Assembly (NCBI RefSeq): GCF_010548525.1
Contig: NZ_JAAGMG010000991.1
Coordinates: 1-33,426, forward strand
Source of the DNA: Streptomyces sp. SID14478
Lineage (GTDB): Bacteria; Actinomycetota; Actinomycetes; Streptomycetales; Streptomycetaceae
Direction: 5' to 3'
DNA: 33,426 bases
A program made the position numbers and the translations under genes. The stretch's first letter is position 1. The number at the start of each line of letters is the position of its first letter. The notes below the pieces were generated by a model. The model was not told the DNA's origin and made no database searches. It saw nothing but the letters and a program-made list of their open reading frames with translations. Shown here one piece after another: positions 1-7,382 of this stretch.

Positions 1-716
1 CGGCCGCGTGCCGCCGCCGCGGTGCCCGCCACGTCGGCGGGGTCGACGGCGTCGGCGGCGCGGCGCAGGGCGTGGAGGATCTCCATGCGGCGGCTGGAGC
101 CGAGCGGGAGCTCGTGCATCAGCTCGTCGAGGACTTCGATGTCGTGGACCAGGTGCCAGACGTCGTCCTCGCGGACGGCTATCTCGGCCTGCCTGAGCCG
201 GTAGAGGTGGTCGGGGCCCGCAGTCTCCAGCGAACCGTAATGGGTGTTGATCCCGGCGCTGCCGGTGATGGGCGGGTTGGCGGCGAGCTCGATGAGGAGG
301 TCGACGTGGTCGCCTCCGGTGGCGGACTCGGCCAGGAGCACGCTGCGGTTGTACGGGTGCAGGCCCTGGACCGGGCTGCCGGCGGCGTCGTGGACGAGGC
401 CCTCGGCCTGGCCGCCGGGGCCCTTGGTGAGGTCGAAGTCCAGGTCGAAGACGGCCTCGACGCGACGTCCCGCCCACGCGGCGGGGATCTCGGCGCTCGC
501 CCGCATCCAGGTGGTGCACCAGGGGGCGCCCCAGGTGGAGCCGACCTGGAACGGCTCGTACGCGGCGCTCAACGCGTCGGCCACGGGCACGGGTTCACCC
601 TCCACGAACCAGGCGCTGAGCGAGAGCGGCCGGGCGGCGCTGTAGAGGGCGGGGCGGACGACCCGGTCGAGCAGCTTGCGGATGCGGTCCTCGATGATCC
701 GGCGGTCGTCATGCAC
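1..716 (-). CDS. GH38 alpha-mannosidase paralogue, N-terminal part only
   Basis: About 238 N-terminal codons are present; the gene runs off the left window edge. The product opens MHDDRRIIEDRIRKLLD and aligns along its whole length with the complete GH38 protein at 7383-10403: GEPVPV, the WGAPWCTTW / WGTPWGTSW tryptophan patch, WAGRRVEAV, and GLHPYN / GLHPRN. This is the substrate-shaping N-terminal beta region of bacterial GH38 enzymes. The catalytic HAHID motif sits near residue 261 in the paralogue and would fall just outside the window, so activity cannot be judged. The GTG start at 716-714 overlaps the stop of the upstream DUF2264 gene by 8 bases (GTGCATGA), which suggests translational coupling. 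It is the last visible gene of the minus-strand sugar operon. The family call is firm; mannose specificity is inferred from the family. Confidence 0.85.
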   Translation of the reverse strand, partial: MHDDRRIIEDRIRKLLDRVVRPALYSAARPLSLSAWFVEGEPVPVADALSAAYEPFQVGSTWGAPWCTTWMRASAEIPAAWAGRRVEAVFDLDFDLTKGPGGQAEGLVHDAAGSPVQGLHPYNRSVLLAESATGGDHVDLLIELAANPPITGSAGINTHYGSLETAGPDHLYRLRQAEIAVREDDVWHLVHDIEVLDELMHELPLGSSRRMEILHALRRAADAVDPADVAGTAAAARG

Positions 717-2673
717 GTGCGTGGTCCTTCCAGCTGTCGTGGGCTTCGGGCTCGGGGGCGGGCAGGCGGATCGTGTCCCTCGTACCGTCCGCCCAGGTCA
801 CGTCGGCGAGGAGGGCGGTGCCGTCGGAACGGCCGGCGACGGTCGGCAGCGCGGCGGGGTCGCTGCCGCCGAGGTGGATCACGGCGACGTGGAGCGTGCC
901 GTGGGCCACGGGGCCTTCGCTCTCCACGACGGGGGTGGCGGAGAGGGCGCCGAGGGCGTTGCTGTCGCTGCCGGGGACGATGCGGACCCGCGGGAGTCCG
1001 TGCACATCGGCGACGAGCGAGACCAGGCCCTCGCTGTTCTCGACCCGGGCGGCGTCGCCGTGAGGCGGAAGGCTGTCGACGGCCAGTGCCCAGCCGCCGA
1101 TCCGCAGCACGTGACCGGGCCCCGGATCGCCGTCGACACGTACGGCACGGACCTCGACGGAACCGCGCAGCGCGGAGCCGACGGTGAGCCAGGGGCCGAG
1201 TACGTAGGGGGCCTCGGGGCCGCCGAACACGTCCCAGGTGGTGTCGTCGAGCCAGTGCGCGCGCGACCGCGAGACGGCGGTGGTGTCGTCGAGCGCGAGA
1301 CGGGTGGCGGGCCGGCGGTGCGAGGCGCGCCCGACCGCGTCGAGCAGTACGACGGCGTTGTCGAGGGGTTCGGCGGCCGCGCTGCCGCCGGGGACGGTGG
1401 GGTCGCCGGGTGTCTCCGGCGCGGTGTGCGTGGAGTAGGCGAAGCGCGCGTACGCGGGGTCGTCGGCGTGCGGGCGGGCCGGGTCGGTGTGGTCGCCGCC
1501 GTGGTTCACGACACGGACGACGCCGTCCGCGGCGGTGCCGGAGACGAGCCAGCCGGGTGCCGCCAACGCCCGTGAGAAATCGCCCTGTTCGACCGCGAGG
1601 GGTGTCGCTTCCTGTGTCCACACCGGATGGTCCGGCGCCAGGGCGAGACCGAGGAAGCCCTTGCTGGCCCAGTACGGAGAGGCAGGGCCGGAATAGCTCT
1701 GCAGGACGCCGCGGAAGGGCCGGTGCCAGCCGAGCGTGAGCAGGCCCTGCGCATTCAGCGCCCCGTGGTGATGGAAGTGGTCGAGCATGCGGGTCGCGAG
1801 TGCCCGGGTCTCTCCCGGCGCGAGGGGAGTGGCGTCGAACAGGGCGCCCGTCCACACGGAGGCCAGCGCCGCGTGCCGGTAGGTGAGCGAGCGCCCCTGG
1901 ACCAGCGGGGAGCCGTTGGCCCCGACGAGGAGCCGCTGGTCGGCCAGGAACCGGCGCAGCCGCTCCCGGTAGCGGTCCAGAAGAGCGGCAGGCGCCTCGT
2001 CGCCCAGGATGCGGCAGAACCACAGCGGGTACAGGTGCATCGCCCACCCGTTGTAGTGGTCGAAGTTGCGGTGCCCGGCGCCGGTGAGCCCGTCGGAGTA
2101 CCAGCCGTCGCCCGCGTACCAGCCGTCGGTGAGCGCGATCGTCCGGTCGAGGTCCTGCTGGAGCCACGACCCGCCGACCGTACGGGCGAACGCCTCGGTG
2201 ACGGCCTGGAACCAGATCCAGTTGTTGCCGGGCATCAGGTTCCCGACCATCGGCGCGAGCCAGTCGAGGATCCGCTGCCGGACGGGCGCGTCGAGCCGGT
2301 CCCAGATCCACGGCTTCGTCTCGTGCAGCGCCAACGCGACGGACGCCGCCTCGACCTTCGCCTGGTTGCACTCGGCGAAGGACGGCCAGCGGTCCGGGTG
2401 CTGCGGGTCGGTGCCGGCGGTGAGGCCGGCCGCGTACCACCCGGCGAGGTCGTGCGGGTCCGCGCCCGCCGCCCCCGCCAGCCGGAACGCGGCCAGCAGG
2501 AACGTGCGGGCGAACCCTTCGAGCCCGTCGCTGTGCACGCCGTTGTGGCTGGCCGTGCCGGGCAGGTGGATCAGGCCGTGGCCTTCGGTGGCGTACGGGC
2601 GGACGGCGAGCAGCATGTCGTCGGCCGTCCGCTCCCAGTGGGCCCGGTCCTCGGCGGGGGTGCGGTGGTGCAT
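709..2673 (-). CDS. DUF2264 family protein, probable intracellular glycosidase
   Basis: This 654-residue protein has no signal peptide. It carries the hallmarks of the DUF2264 family (PF10022): an (alpha/alpha)-type N-terminal half with GNNWIWFQAVTEAF, GWYAGDGWYSDG, HYNGWAMH and SPYWASKGFLGLAL, then a beta-rich C-terminal half with VVRVVNHGGDH. The length fits the family. I recall, without being able to check, that CAZy family GH154 (beta-glucuronidase) is related to this domain; if so, the protein could remove glucuronic acid from imported oligosaccharides. The ATG at 2673 overlaps the stop of the solute-binding protein gene by one base (TGATG), which fixes the start, since in-frame codons further upstream lie inside that gene. 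It sits between the transporter genes and a GH38 gene, so a role in breaking down the imported sugar is likely. The family is clear; the reaction is not. Confidence 0.85.
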   Translation of the reverse strand: MHHRTPAEDRAHWERTADDMLLAVRPYATEGHGLIHLPGTASHNGVHSDGLEGFARTFLLAAFRLAGAAGADPHDLAGWYAAGLTAGTDPQHPDRWPSFAECNQAKVEAASVALALHETKPWIWDRLDAPVRQRILDWLAPMVGNLMPGNNWIWFQAVTEAFARTVGGSWLQQDLDRTIALTDGWYAGDGWYSDGLTGAGHRNFDHYNGWAMHLYPLWFCRILGDEAPAALLDRYRERLRRFLADQRLLVGANGSPLVQGRSLTYRHAALASVWTGALFDATPLAPGETRALATRMLDHFHHHGALNAQGLLTLGWHRPFRGVLQSYSGPASPYWASKGFLGLALAPDHPVWTQEATPLAVEQGDFSRALAAPGWLVSGTAADGVVRVVNHGGDHTDPARPHADDPAYARFAYSTHTAPETPGDPTVPGGSAAAEPLDNAVVLLDAVGRASHRRPATRLALDDTTAVSRSRAHWLDDTTWDVFGGPEAPYVLGPWLTVGSALRGSVEVRAVRVDGDPGPGHVLRIGGWALAVDSLPPHGDAARVENSEGLVSLVADVHGLPRVRIVPGSDSNALGALSATPVVESEGPVAHGTLHVAVIHLGGSDPAALPTVAGRSDGTALLADVTWADGTRDTIRLPAPEPEAHDSWKDHARA

Positions 2674-4298
2674 CAGTGGCGGGTCTCCCATGCCTTCTCG
2701 AACTCGGCGCGGATCTGGTCGCCCGCTTCCTTGCGCCAGGTGCGCATGACGCCGTCCCACTCCTTGAGGGGGACGCGGCCCTGCATGACGCCCTTGCGGG
2801 TGTCGTCCAGCGTCTTTTGCAGCAGGGCGGACTTCTTGGCGTTGGTGGGGGAGTAGAGGGCTTCGGTGGGATTGGGGACCAGCCGTTCGACGGCGTCCTT
2901 CTGGAACGCGTACTGGGTACGGACGACCTCCGGCTTGGACGGGTAATACAGCGTGAACGGTGCGTCCGTGGCGAAGGTGGTCGGCAGGGTGACCTCGGCC
3001 GTGCCCTTCGGCGTGAGGATCGGGTCGGCGCCCTTGACGGTGTGGTCGGGGCCCTGGACGCCGTACTTGCGCAGCAGGTAGCTGTCCGTGCCGAAGGGCG
3101 CGGCGAGGGCGTTCATGGCGCGCAGGATCTGCTTGATCCGTGCCTTGGGGGCCTTCTTGATGATGAGGATGCCGTAGTAGGACTGCCCCGCCCAGTACGT
3201 GCTCTTGCCGCCGTCCCAGGCGGGCGGCATCAGATAGCCGAGGTCGAAGCCCTTCGCGGTCGGCCCGTACGTCGTGTAGTAGTCGTTCCACGCGGCGGCG
3301 CCGTCGGGGTTGATGACGAGGCGGCCGGTGCCGAACCACTCCTTGACCTTGCCGACGACGGTGTAGGCGTCCGGGTGCATGACGCCGGCCTTCGTCATCT
3401 GGCGGACCGCGTCCATGGCCTGCTTGGCCTCGTCGCTCTCCAGCCAGAAGGTGAACTTCCCGTTCTCCTCACGCCACTTGTTGGGCCCGCCGAGCATCTG
3501 CATGGTCGTGTCGAACGCCGTGATGGGGTCGCCCATCGCGTACTGGTTGTTCTTGTGGTCGGTGACGTCCTTGCAGAGCTGGAAGAACTCCTTCCAGTCG
3601 CCCGGGTTCGGGTCGACGTCCCGCTTCGCCATCAGGTCGCGGCGGGTGAAGACCGGCCCGCCGGAGACCGGCCGGGGCATGGGGATCCCGTAGATGCCGC
3701 CGTTGAGGACGCAGGGTCCCCAGGACGCCGTCGGGATGTTCGCGAGGTAGGGGTAGTCGCGGATGTTGTCGCCGGACAGGTGCGGGGTGAGGTCCTCGAA
3801 GAGGGCGTCCAGCATGCCCGGCGTCGCCGCGGCGTTGTCCTTCGGCGGCAGCATCAGCATGGCGTCCGGCAGGTCGCCGCCCGCGAGCGTCACGGCGAAC
3901 TTGTTGGGGTAGTCGCCGACCGGTGTGATCTCGAAGTTGAGGTCGCAGCCGACGTGCCGGTTGAGCGCCTGCCACATGGTGTTGCTCTTCGCGGGCGGCG
4001 GCACCGGATTGAAGATCAGCGTCATGATGTCGATGCCGGGGCCCTTGGCGGGCGGTCCGTCCGGGAATGCCGTGACCGGGTCTGCGGGATAGTGCGTGTA
4101 GCCGACCGAGACGCCGGCCGCGGTGGCGGGCATCGACGTCTTCACGCCTTGGTAGGGGAGGTACGTGGGCAGGGGCGCGCCGGCGTTGGCGGCTTTGGCC
4201 GAGACCGGCTTGTAGTCACCGCATCCGGCCAGGGCGAACCCGGCCGCGACACCGGTCGCCGAGGCGAGAAAGCCGCGTCGGCTCATGGAGGGCTTCAT
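2673..4298 (-). CDS. Extracellular solute-binding lipoprotein of a carbohydrate ABC transporter
   Basis: This 541-residue family 1 solute-binding protein is of the large LipO/LplA type that accompanies LplB/LplC permeases. The N-terminus has a twin-arginine segment (SRRGFLASATG) followed by a lipobox LAGC with the lipidated Cys at residue 26, so the protein is predicted to be exported folded by Tat and anchored outside the membrane. The mature part shows typical features: GDLPDAM, a DLTPHL stretch, YGIPMPRP, and the aromatic-rich TFWLESDEAKQAMD region. The ATG at 4298 lies 5 bases after the stop of the LplC-type permease gene, with an AAGGGA ribosome site inside that gene's end. Large LplA-type proteins usually bind oligosaccharides; the ligand here is unknown, but the neighbouring GH38 genes point to a mannose-containing oligosaccharide. 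Confidence 0.9.
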   Translation of the reverse strand: MKPSMSRRGFLASATGVAAGFALAGCGDYKPVSAKAANAGAPLPTYLPYQGVKTSMPATAAGVSVGYTHYPADPVTAFPDGPPAKGPGIDIMTLIFNPVPPPAKSNTMWQALNRHVGCDLNFEITPVGDYPNKFAVTLAGGDLPDAMLMLPPKDNAAATPGMLDALFEDLTPHLSGDNIRDYPYLANIPTASWGPCVLNGGIYGIPMPRPVSGGPVFTRRDLMAKRDVDPNPGDWKEFFQLCKDVTDHKNNQYAMGDPITAFDTTMQMLGGPNKWREENGKFTFWLESDEAKQAMDAVRQMTKAGVMHPDAYTVVGKVKEWFGTGRLVINPDGAAAWNDYYTTYGPTAKGFDLGYLMPPAWDGGKSTYWAGQSYYGILIIKKAPKARIKQILRAMNALAAPFGTDSYLLRKYGVQGPDHTVKGADPILTPKGTAEVTLPTTFATDAPFTLYYPSKPEVVRTQYAFQKDAVERLVPNPTEALYSPTNAKKSALLQKTLDDTRKGVMQGRVPLKEWDGVMRTWRKEAGDQIRAEFEKAWETRH

Positions 4299-4303
4299 CA
4301 CAG

Positions 4304-5245
4304 TTATCCCTTCACCGCTCCGACCATCACGCCCTTGTTCATGTGCCGCTGCAGGAAGGGGTAGACGATCACGATGGGCACGATCGAGAGGACGAGGATG
4401 GCCGCCTGCAGCGACTGGGCAGGGGGCAGCGGTGCGCCGGCCGCGACGTCGACCTGACCGCCGCTGAGGGCCGCGTTGTTGACGACGTACGTGCGCAGGA
4501 CCATCTGCATCGGCCACTTGGCGGCGTCGTTGATGTAGAGCAGCGCGTTGAAGAAGGCGTTCCAGTACGTCACGGCGTAGAAGAGGCCGATGACCGCGAC
4601 CGACGCCTTGGACAGCGGGAGCACGATGCGGGTGAGGATGGACAGTTCGGAGGCGCCGTCGATGCGGGCCGAGTCGATGAGTTCGCGGGGAATGCCCATG
4701 AAGAAGGAGCGCAGCACGATCACGTTGAACGCGTTGATCATGGTCGGCAGGATCAGCGACCAGTAGCTGTTGATCATTCCGAGCTGCTTGACCATCAGGT
4801 AGCTGGGGATGACGCCCGGCACGAACAGCATCGACATCAACAGCAGTACCAGGATGGGTTTGTGCCCGAAGGAGCCCGGTCGGCTGAGCCCGTAGGCCAG
4901 CGAGATGGAGCTGAGCAGTGACAGGGCGGTGCCGACGACGGTGACGCCGACGCTCACGAGCATCGCCTTGGAGACCAGTCCCCCGGACAGCAGCGCCGAG
5001 TAGGCGGAGAAGCTCGGGTCGTCGGGCCACAGGACGTAGCCGCCGGCCTTGGTGACCTGTGCGGTGTCGGCGAGCGAGGTGGAGATGATGGCCAGGAACG
5101 GCAGCAGCACCAGCACCACGCAGACCGTGAGGATCAGCGTCTTGAGGGCGCGCCACGGCGGGGACCCGGGGGTCTCGCCGGGGATGGCGCTGTAGGCGCG
5201 GCGCGGCTTGCGGCGGACCGGGTGGGTGGGCGACAGCGTTGTCAT
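4304..5245 (-). CDS. Carbohydrate ABC transporter permease, LplC type
   Basis: This 313-residue inner-membrane permease belongs to the MalG/LplC side of CUT1 transporters. It has about six membrane segments, the first near residues 36-57 and the last near 280-297. The cytoplasmic EAA loop (ELIDSARIDGASELSILTRI, about residues 188-207) contacts the ATPase. The C-terminal LQRHMNKGVMVGAVKG is the usual ending of LplC-type proteins. Its ATG overlaps the stop of the preceding permease gene by four bases (ATGA). No ATP-binding subunit is encoded nearby, as is common for CUT1 systems in Streptomyces, where the multitasking ATPase MsiK serves many importers; use of MsiK here is inference. Confidence 0.93.
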   Translation of the reverse strand: MTTLSPTHPVRRKPRRAYSAIPGETPGSPPWRALKTLILTVCVVLVLLPFLAIISTSLADTAQVTKAGGYVLWPDDPSFSAYSALLSGGLVSKAMLVSVGVTVVGTALSLLSSISLAYGLSRPGSFGHKPILVLLLMSMLFVPGVIPSYLMVKQLGMINSYWSLILPTMINAFNVIVLRSFFMGIPRELIDSARIDGASELSILTRIVLPLSKASVAVIGLFYAVTYWNAFFNALLYINDAAKWPMQMVLRTYVVNNAALSGGQVDVAAGAPLPPAQSLQAAILVLSIVPIVIVYPFLQRHMNKGVMVGAVKG

Positions 5246-6219
5246 GACTTGTAGACACCTTCCTCGCCGAAGAGGTGGGCGATCTTGTTGGCGCCCAGGA
5301 CGAGCACCACTCCGACCAGCCCCTTGACGAGGCCGACGGCGGCGCTGACTCCCCAGTCACCGCCGATGAGGCCGTGGTTGTAGACGTAGGTGTCCATGAC
5401 CTCGCTGTTGTCCAGGCCGACGCCGCCCTGCTGCAGCAGGATCTGCTCGAAGCCGACCGACAGGGCGTCGCCGAGGCGGAGGATGAGCAACAGGATCACC
5501 AGGCCGCGCAGCGCGGGCAGGGTGACGTGCCAGGTCTGTCGCAGTCGGCTGGCGCCGTCCATCGCGGCGGCCTCGTAGAGGTCGTTGTCGACGCGGGAGA
5601 GGGCGGCGAGGAAGAGGATGGTGCCCCAGCCGGTGTCCTTCCAGATGACCTGGGAGGTGAGCAGGGACTTGAACAGCTCGGGGTTGCCGATGATGTTCCA
5701 GGTGCCCAGGTCGTGTGCCTGCAGGAACAGGTTGAGCATGCCGGTGTTGCCCAGCATCTGCTGGAAGAGGGCGACGACGACCACCCAGGACAGGAAGTGG
5801 GGCAGGTACAGCACGTTCTGCACCCACTTCTTGACGCGCTCGCTGACCAGGCTGTTCAGCGCGAGGGCGAGGAGGACGGGAGCGGGGAAGACGAAGACGA
5901 CCTGGATCAGCGTCAGTTGCAGGGTGTTGACCAGGGCCCGCAGGAACTGCTCGTCCCCGTTGAAGAGGACGTCGAAGTTGTGCAGACCGTTCCAGGGACT
6001 GTGCAGGATGCCGATGTAGGGCTGGTAGTCCTGGAACGCGATGACGTTGCCGAGCAGCGGCACGTAGTGGAACAGCAGCAGGACGATCAGTCCTGGTATC
6101 GCGAACCAGAACAGGGCCTTGTCGCGGCGGCCGGCCGGACGCAGACGGCGCGGCCGACGAGTGTCCACCCCTCTGCCCTCCTCGGCCGCCGGGGCGGCCG
6201 GTCGTTGAACCGTTGTCAT
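5242..6219 (-). CDS. Carbohydrate ABC transporter permease, LplB type
   Basis: This 325-residue membrane permease pairs with the LplC-type protein encoded just downstream. The first membrane segment is near residues 35-56 (FWFAIPGLIVLLLFHYVPLL). The EAA loop LYEAAAMDGASRLRQTWHVT lies at about residues 214-233. I chose the ATG at 6219 because an AGGAAAGGG ribosome site lies upstream; an in-frame ATG at 6240 would add only seven residues. The gene is the first after a 133-base gap containing a strong hairpin, so its expression relative to the upstream enzyme genes may be reset there. The stop overlaps the next start by four bases. Confidence 0.92.
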   Translation of the reverse strand: MTTVQRPAAPAAEEGRGVDTRRPRRLRPAGRRDKALFWFAIPGLIVLLLFHYVPLLGNVIAFQDYQPYIGILHSPWNGLHNFDVLFNGDEQFLRALVNTLQLTLIQVVFVFPAPVLLALALNSLVSERVKKWVQNVLYLPHFLSWVVVVALFQQMLGNTGMLNLFLQAHDLGTWNIIGNPELFKSLLTSQVIWKDTGWGTILFLAALSRVDNDLYEAAAMDGASRLRQTWHVTLPALRGLVILLLILRLGDALSVGFEQILLQQGGVGLDNSEVMDTYVYNHGLIGGDWGVSAAVGLVKGLVGVVLVLGANKIAHLFGEEGVYKS

Positions 6220-6305
6220 GAGCTGGAGCCCTTTCCTCATCGAAAGACGGCGTTCCGCGCCACCCCCCGGTCCGCGGGCGGTGGCGTACATCGCGTGGAT
6301 GTGCT

Positions 6306-6339
6306 GGTGGTGCCGGGCGGTCGGCCGCCCGGCACCACC
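6306..6339 (-). terminator. Strong hairpin inside the sugar operon
   Basis: A perfect 15-bp inverted repeat (GGTGGTGCCGGGCGG and its complement) with a four-base TCGG loop lies 14 bases after the stop codon of the 2-hydroxyacid dehydrogenase-like gene and about 90 bases before the LplB permease start. There is no U-tract on the minus-strand transcript, but Streptomyces terminators often lack one. It could terminate or attenuate the upstream transcript, or protect its 3' end. The structure is seen directly; its effect is inferred. Confidence 0.65.
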
Positions 6340-6352
6340 GTCGACCGGCGGC

Positions 6353-7369
6353 TCAGGCCAGTCGGGCGAGTGCTTCTCGCGTGACCCGGCCGTGCAGCGG
6401 TTCGCCCGCCAGCCAGCGCGCGGTCTCGGCGACCGCGTAGCTGCCGAGCCGGCGCACCTCGGCGCCCTGGGCGCCCGCGATGTGCGGGGTGAGCAGCACA
6501 TTGGGCAGCGAGCGCAGCGGATGGTGCGGTGCTAACGGCTCGGGGTCCGTCACGTCGAGATATGCCTCGATGCGGCCCGAGACGCATGCGCGCGTCAGGG
6601 CGTCGGTGTCCACGATGGCGCCCCGCGCGGTGTTGATGAGCGCGGCGCCGTCGGGGAGCAGCGCCAGCAGTTCGGCGCTGAGCAGGCCGGTCGTCTCCGG
6701 CAGCAGGGGCGCGTGCACGCTCACCACCGCCGAGCGGCGGCACAGCTCGGTGAGTCCCACCGGTTCCGCTCCCAGCGCCCGTGCCTCCTCGGGCGTGACG
6801 TACGGGTCGCTGAGGAGGATCCGGTAGTCCGCGTCGGAGCGCGCCAGTTCGGCGATCACGCCGCGGCCGATGCGGGAGGCGCCGATGATGCCCACGGTCA
6901 GCCCGTCGCCACCCGAGCGCAGGGTGTGGTCCGGCCACCCGCCCCCGTAGCCCGCCGCCATGGTCAGCGTGCGCCGGGCGGCGAGCGTGATCAGGGCGGC
7001 GGTGTACGCGACGACCGGACCGGCGTTGGCGTCGGCGGCCGACGAGACCACGATGCCGCGCTCCCACACCGCCTCGCTCACCAGTGACTTGACGGTCCCC
7101 GCGGCGTGCAGCACGACCCGCAGCCGTGGCGCCCCGGCCAGTACCTCGGCCGTCAGCTGCGGACAGCCCCAGCTGCTGACCAGGACCTCCGCCGAGGCGA
7201 GCTCCTCGGGAAAACCGGCGTGCACCACCTCGCCCGACGGGTCCGGGATCAGCCGCACCAACTCGCCGAGGCGGCCGCGCAGTTCGTCCGGCAGGACGAG
7301 ACCGGCGATGTCGGGGCTCATGACGCACAGCGCCGTGGGGCGGTCCGCGCGTGCCGAGGGGGATGTCAT
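6353..7369 (-). CDS. D-isomer-specific 2-hydroxyacid dehydrogenase-like protein
   Basis: This 338-residue NAD(P)-dependent oxidoreductase is of the D-2-hydroxyacid dehydrogenase (phosphoglycerate/glyoxylate reductase) family. The nucleotide-binding Rossmann motif is GIIGASRIGRG, residues 160-170. The family catalytic triad is visible as Arg249 (NTARGAIVD), Glu277 (DPEPL) and His296 (TPHIAGA). The ATG at 7369 is 13 bases after the stop of the GH38 gene, so the two are very likely co-transcribed. Leu279 is encoded by TTA, rare in Streptomyces. In a sugar operon it could reduce or oxidise a keto or aldonic acid intermediate; related Streptomyces genes are often found beside glycosidases without a proven substrate. 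The family is firm; the reaction is unknown. Confidence 0.88.
   Translation of the reverse strand: MTSPSARADRPTALCVMSPDIAGLVLPDELRGRLGELVRLIPDPSGEVVHAGFPEELASAEVLVSSWGCPQLTAEVLAGAPRLRVVLHAAGTVKSLVSEAVWERGIVVSSAADANAGPVVAYTAALITLAARRTLTMAAGYGGGWPDHTLRSGGDGLTVGIIGASRIGRGVIAELARSDADYRILLSDPYVTPEEARALGAEPVGLTELCRRSAVVSVHAPLLPETTGLLSAELLALLPDGAALINTARGAIVDTDALTRACVSGRIEAYLDVTDPEPLAPHHPLRSLPNVLLTPHIAGAQGAEVRRLGSYAVAETARWLAGEPLHGRVTREALARLA
6533..6535 (-). other. Rare TTA leucine codon (possible bldA dependence)
   Basis: Codon 279 of the dehydrogenase-like gene reads TTA on the minus strand (GAG CCG TTA GCA CCG, Glu-Pro-Leu-Ala-Pro). TTA is the rarest codon in Streptomyces and is read only by the developmentally regulated bldA tRNA. 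I saw no other in-frame TTA in the window's genes when reading by eye. Confidence 0.8.
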
Positions 7370-7382
7370 GGCGCTCGTCCTC

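Noticed and set aside
72..2856. Plus-strand open frames opposite the partial GH38 and DUF2264 genes
   Set aside because: They are Arg/Gly/Val-rich translations without recognisable motifs or ribosome sites, lying opposite well-supported genes.
5242..6501. Longer LplB permease start upstream of 6240
   Set aside because: The added N-terminus would run through the hairpin-flanking DNA, is Arg/Pro/Gly-rich, and lacks a ribosome site; the start at 6219 fits the family.
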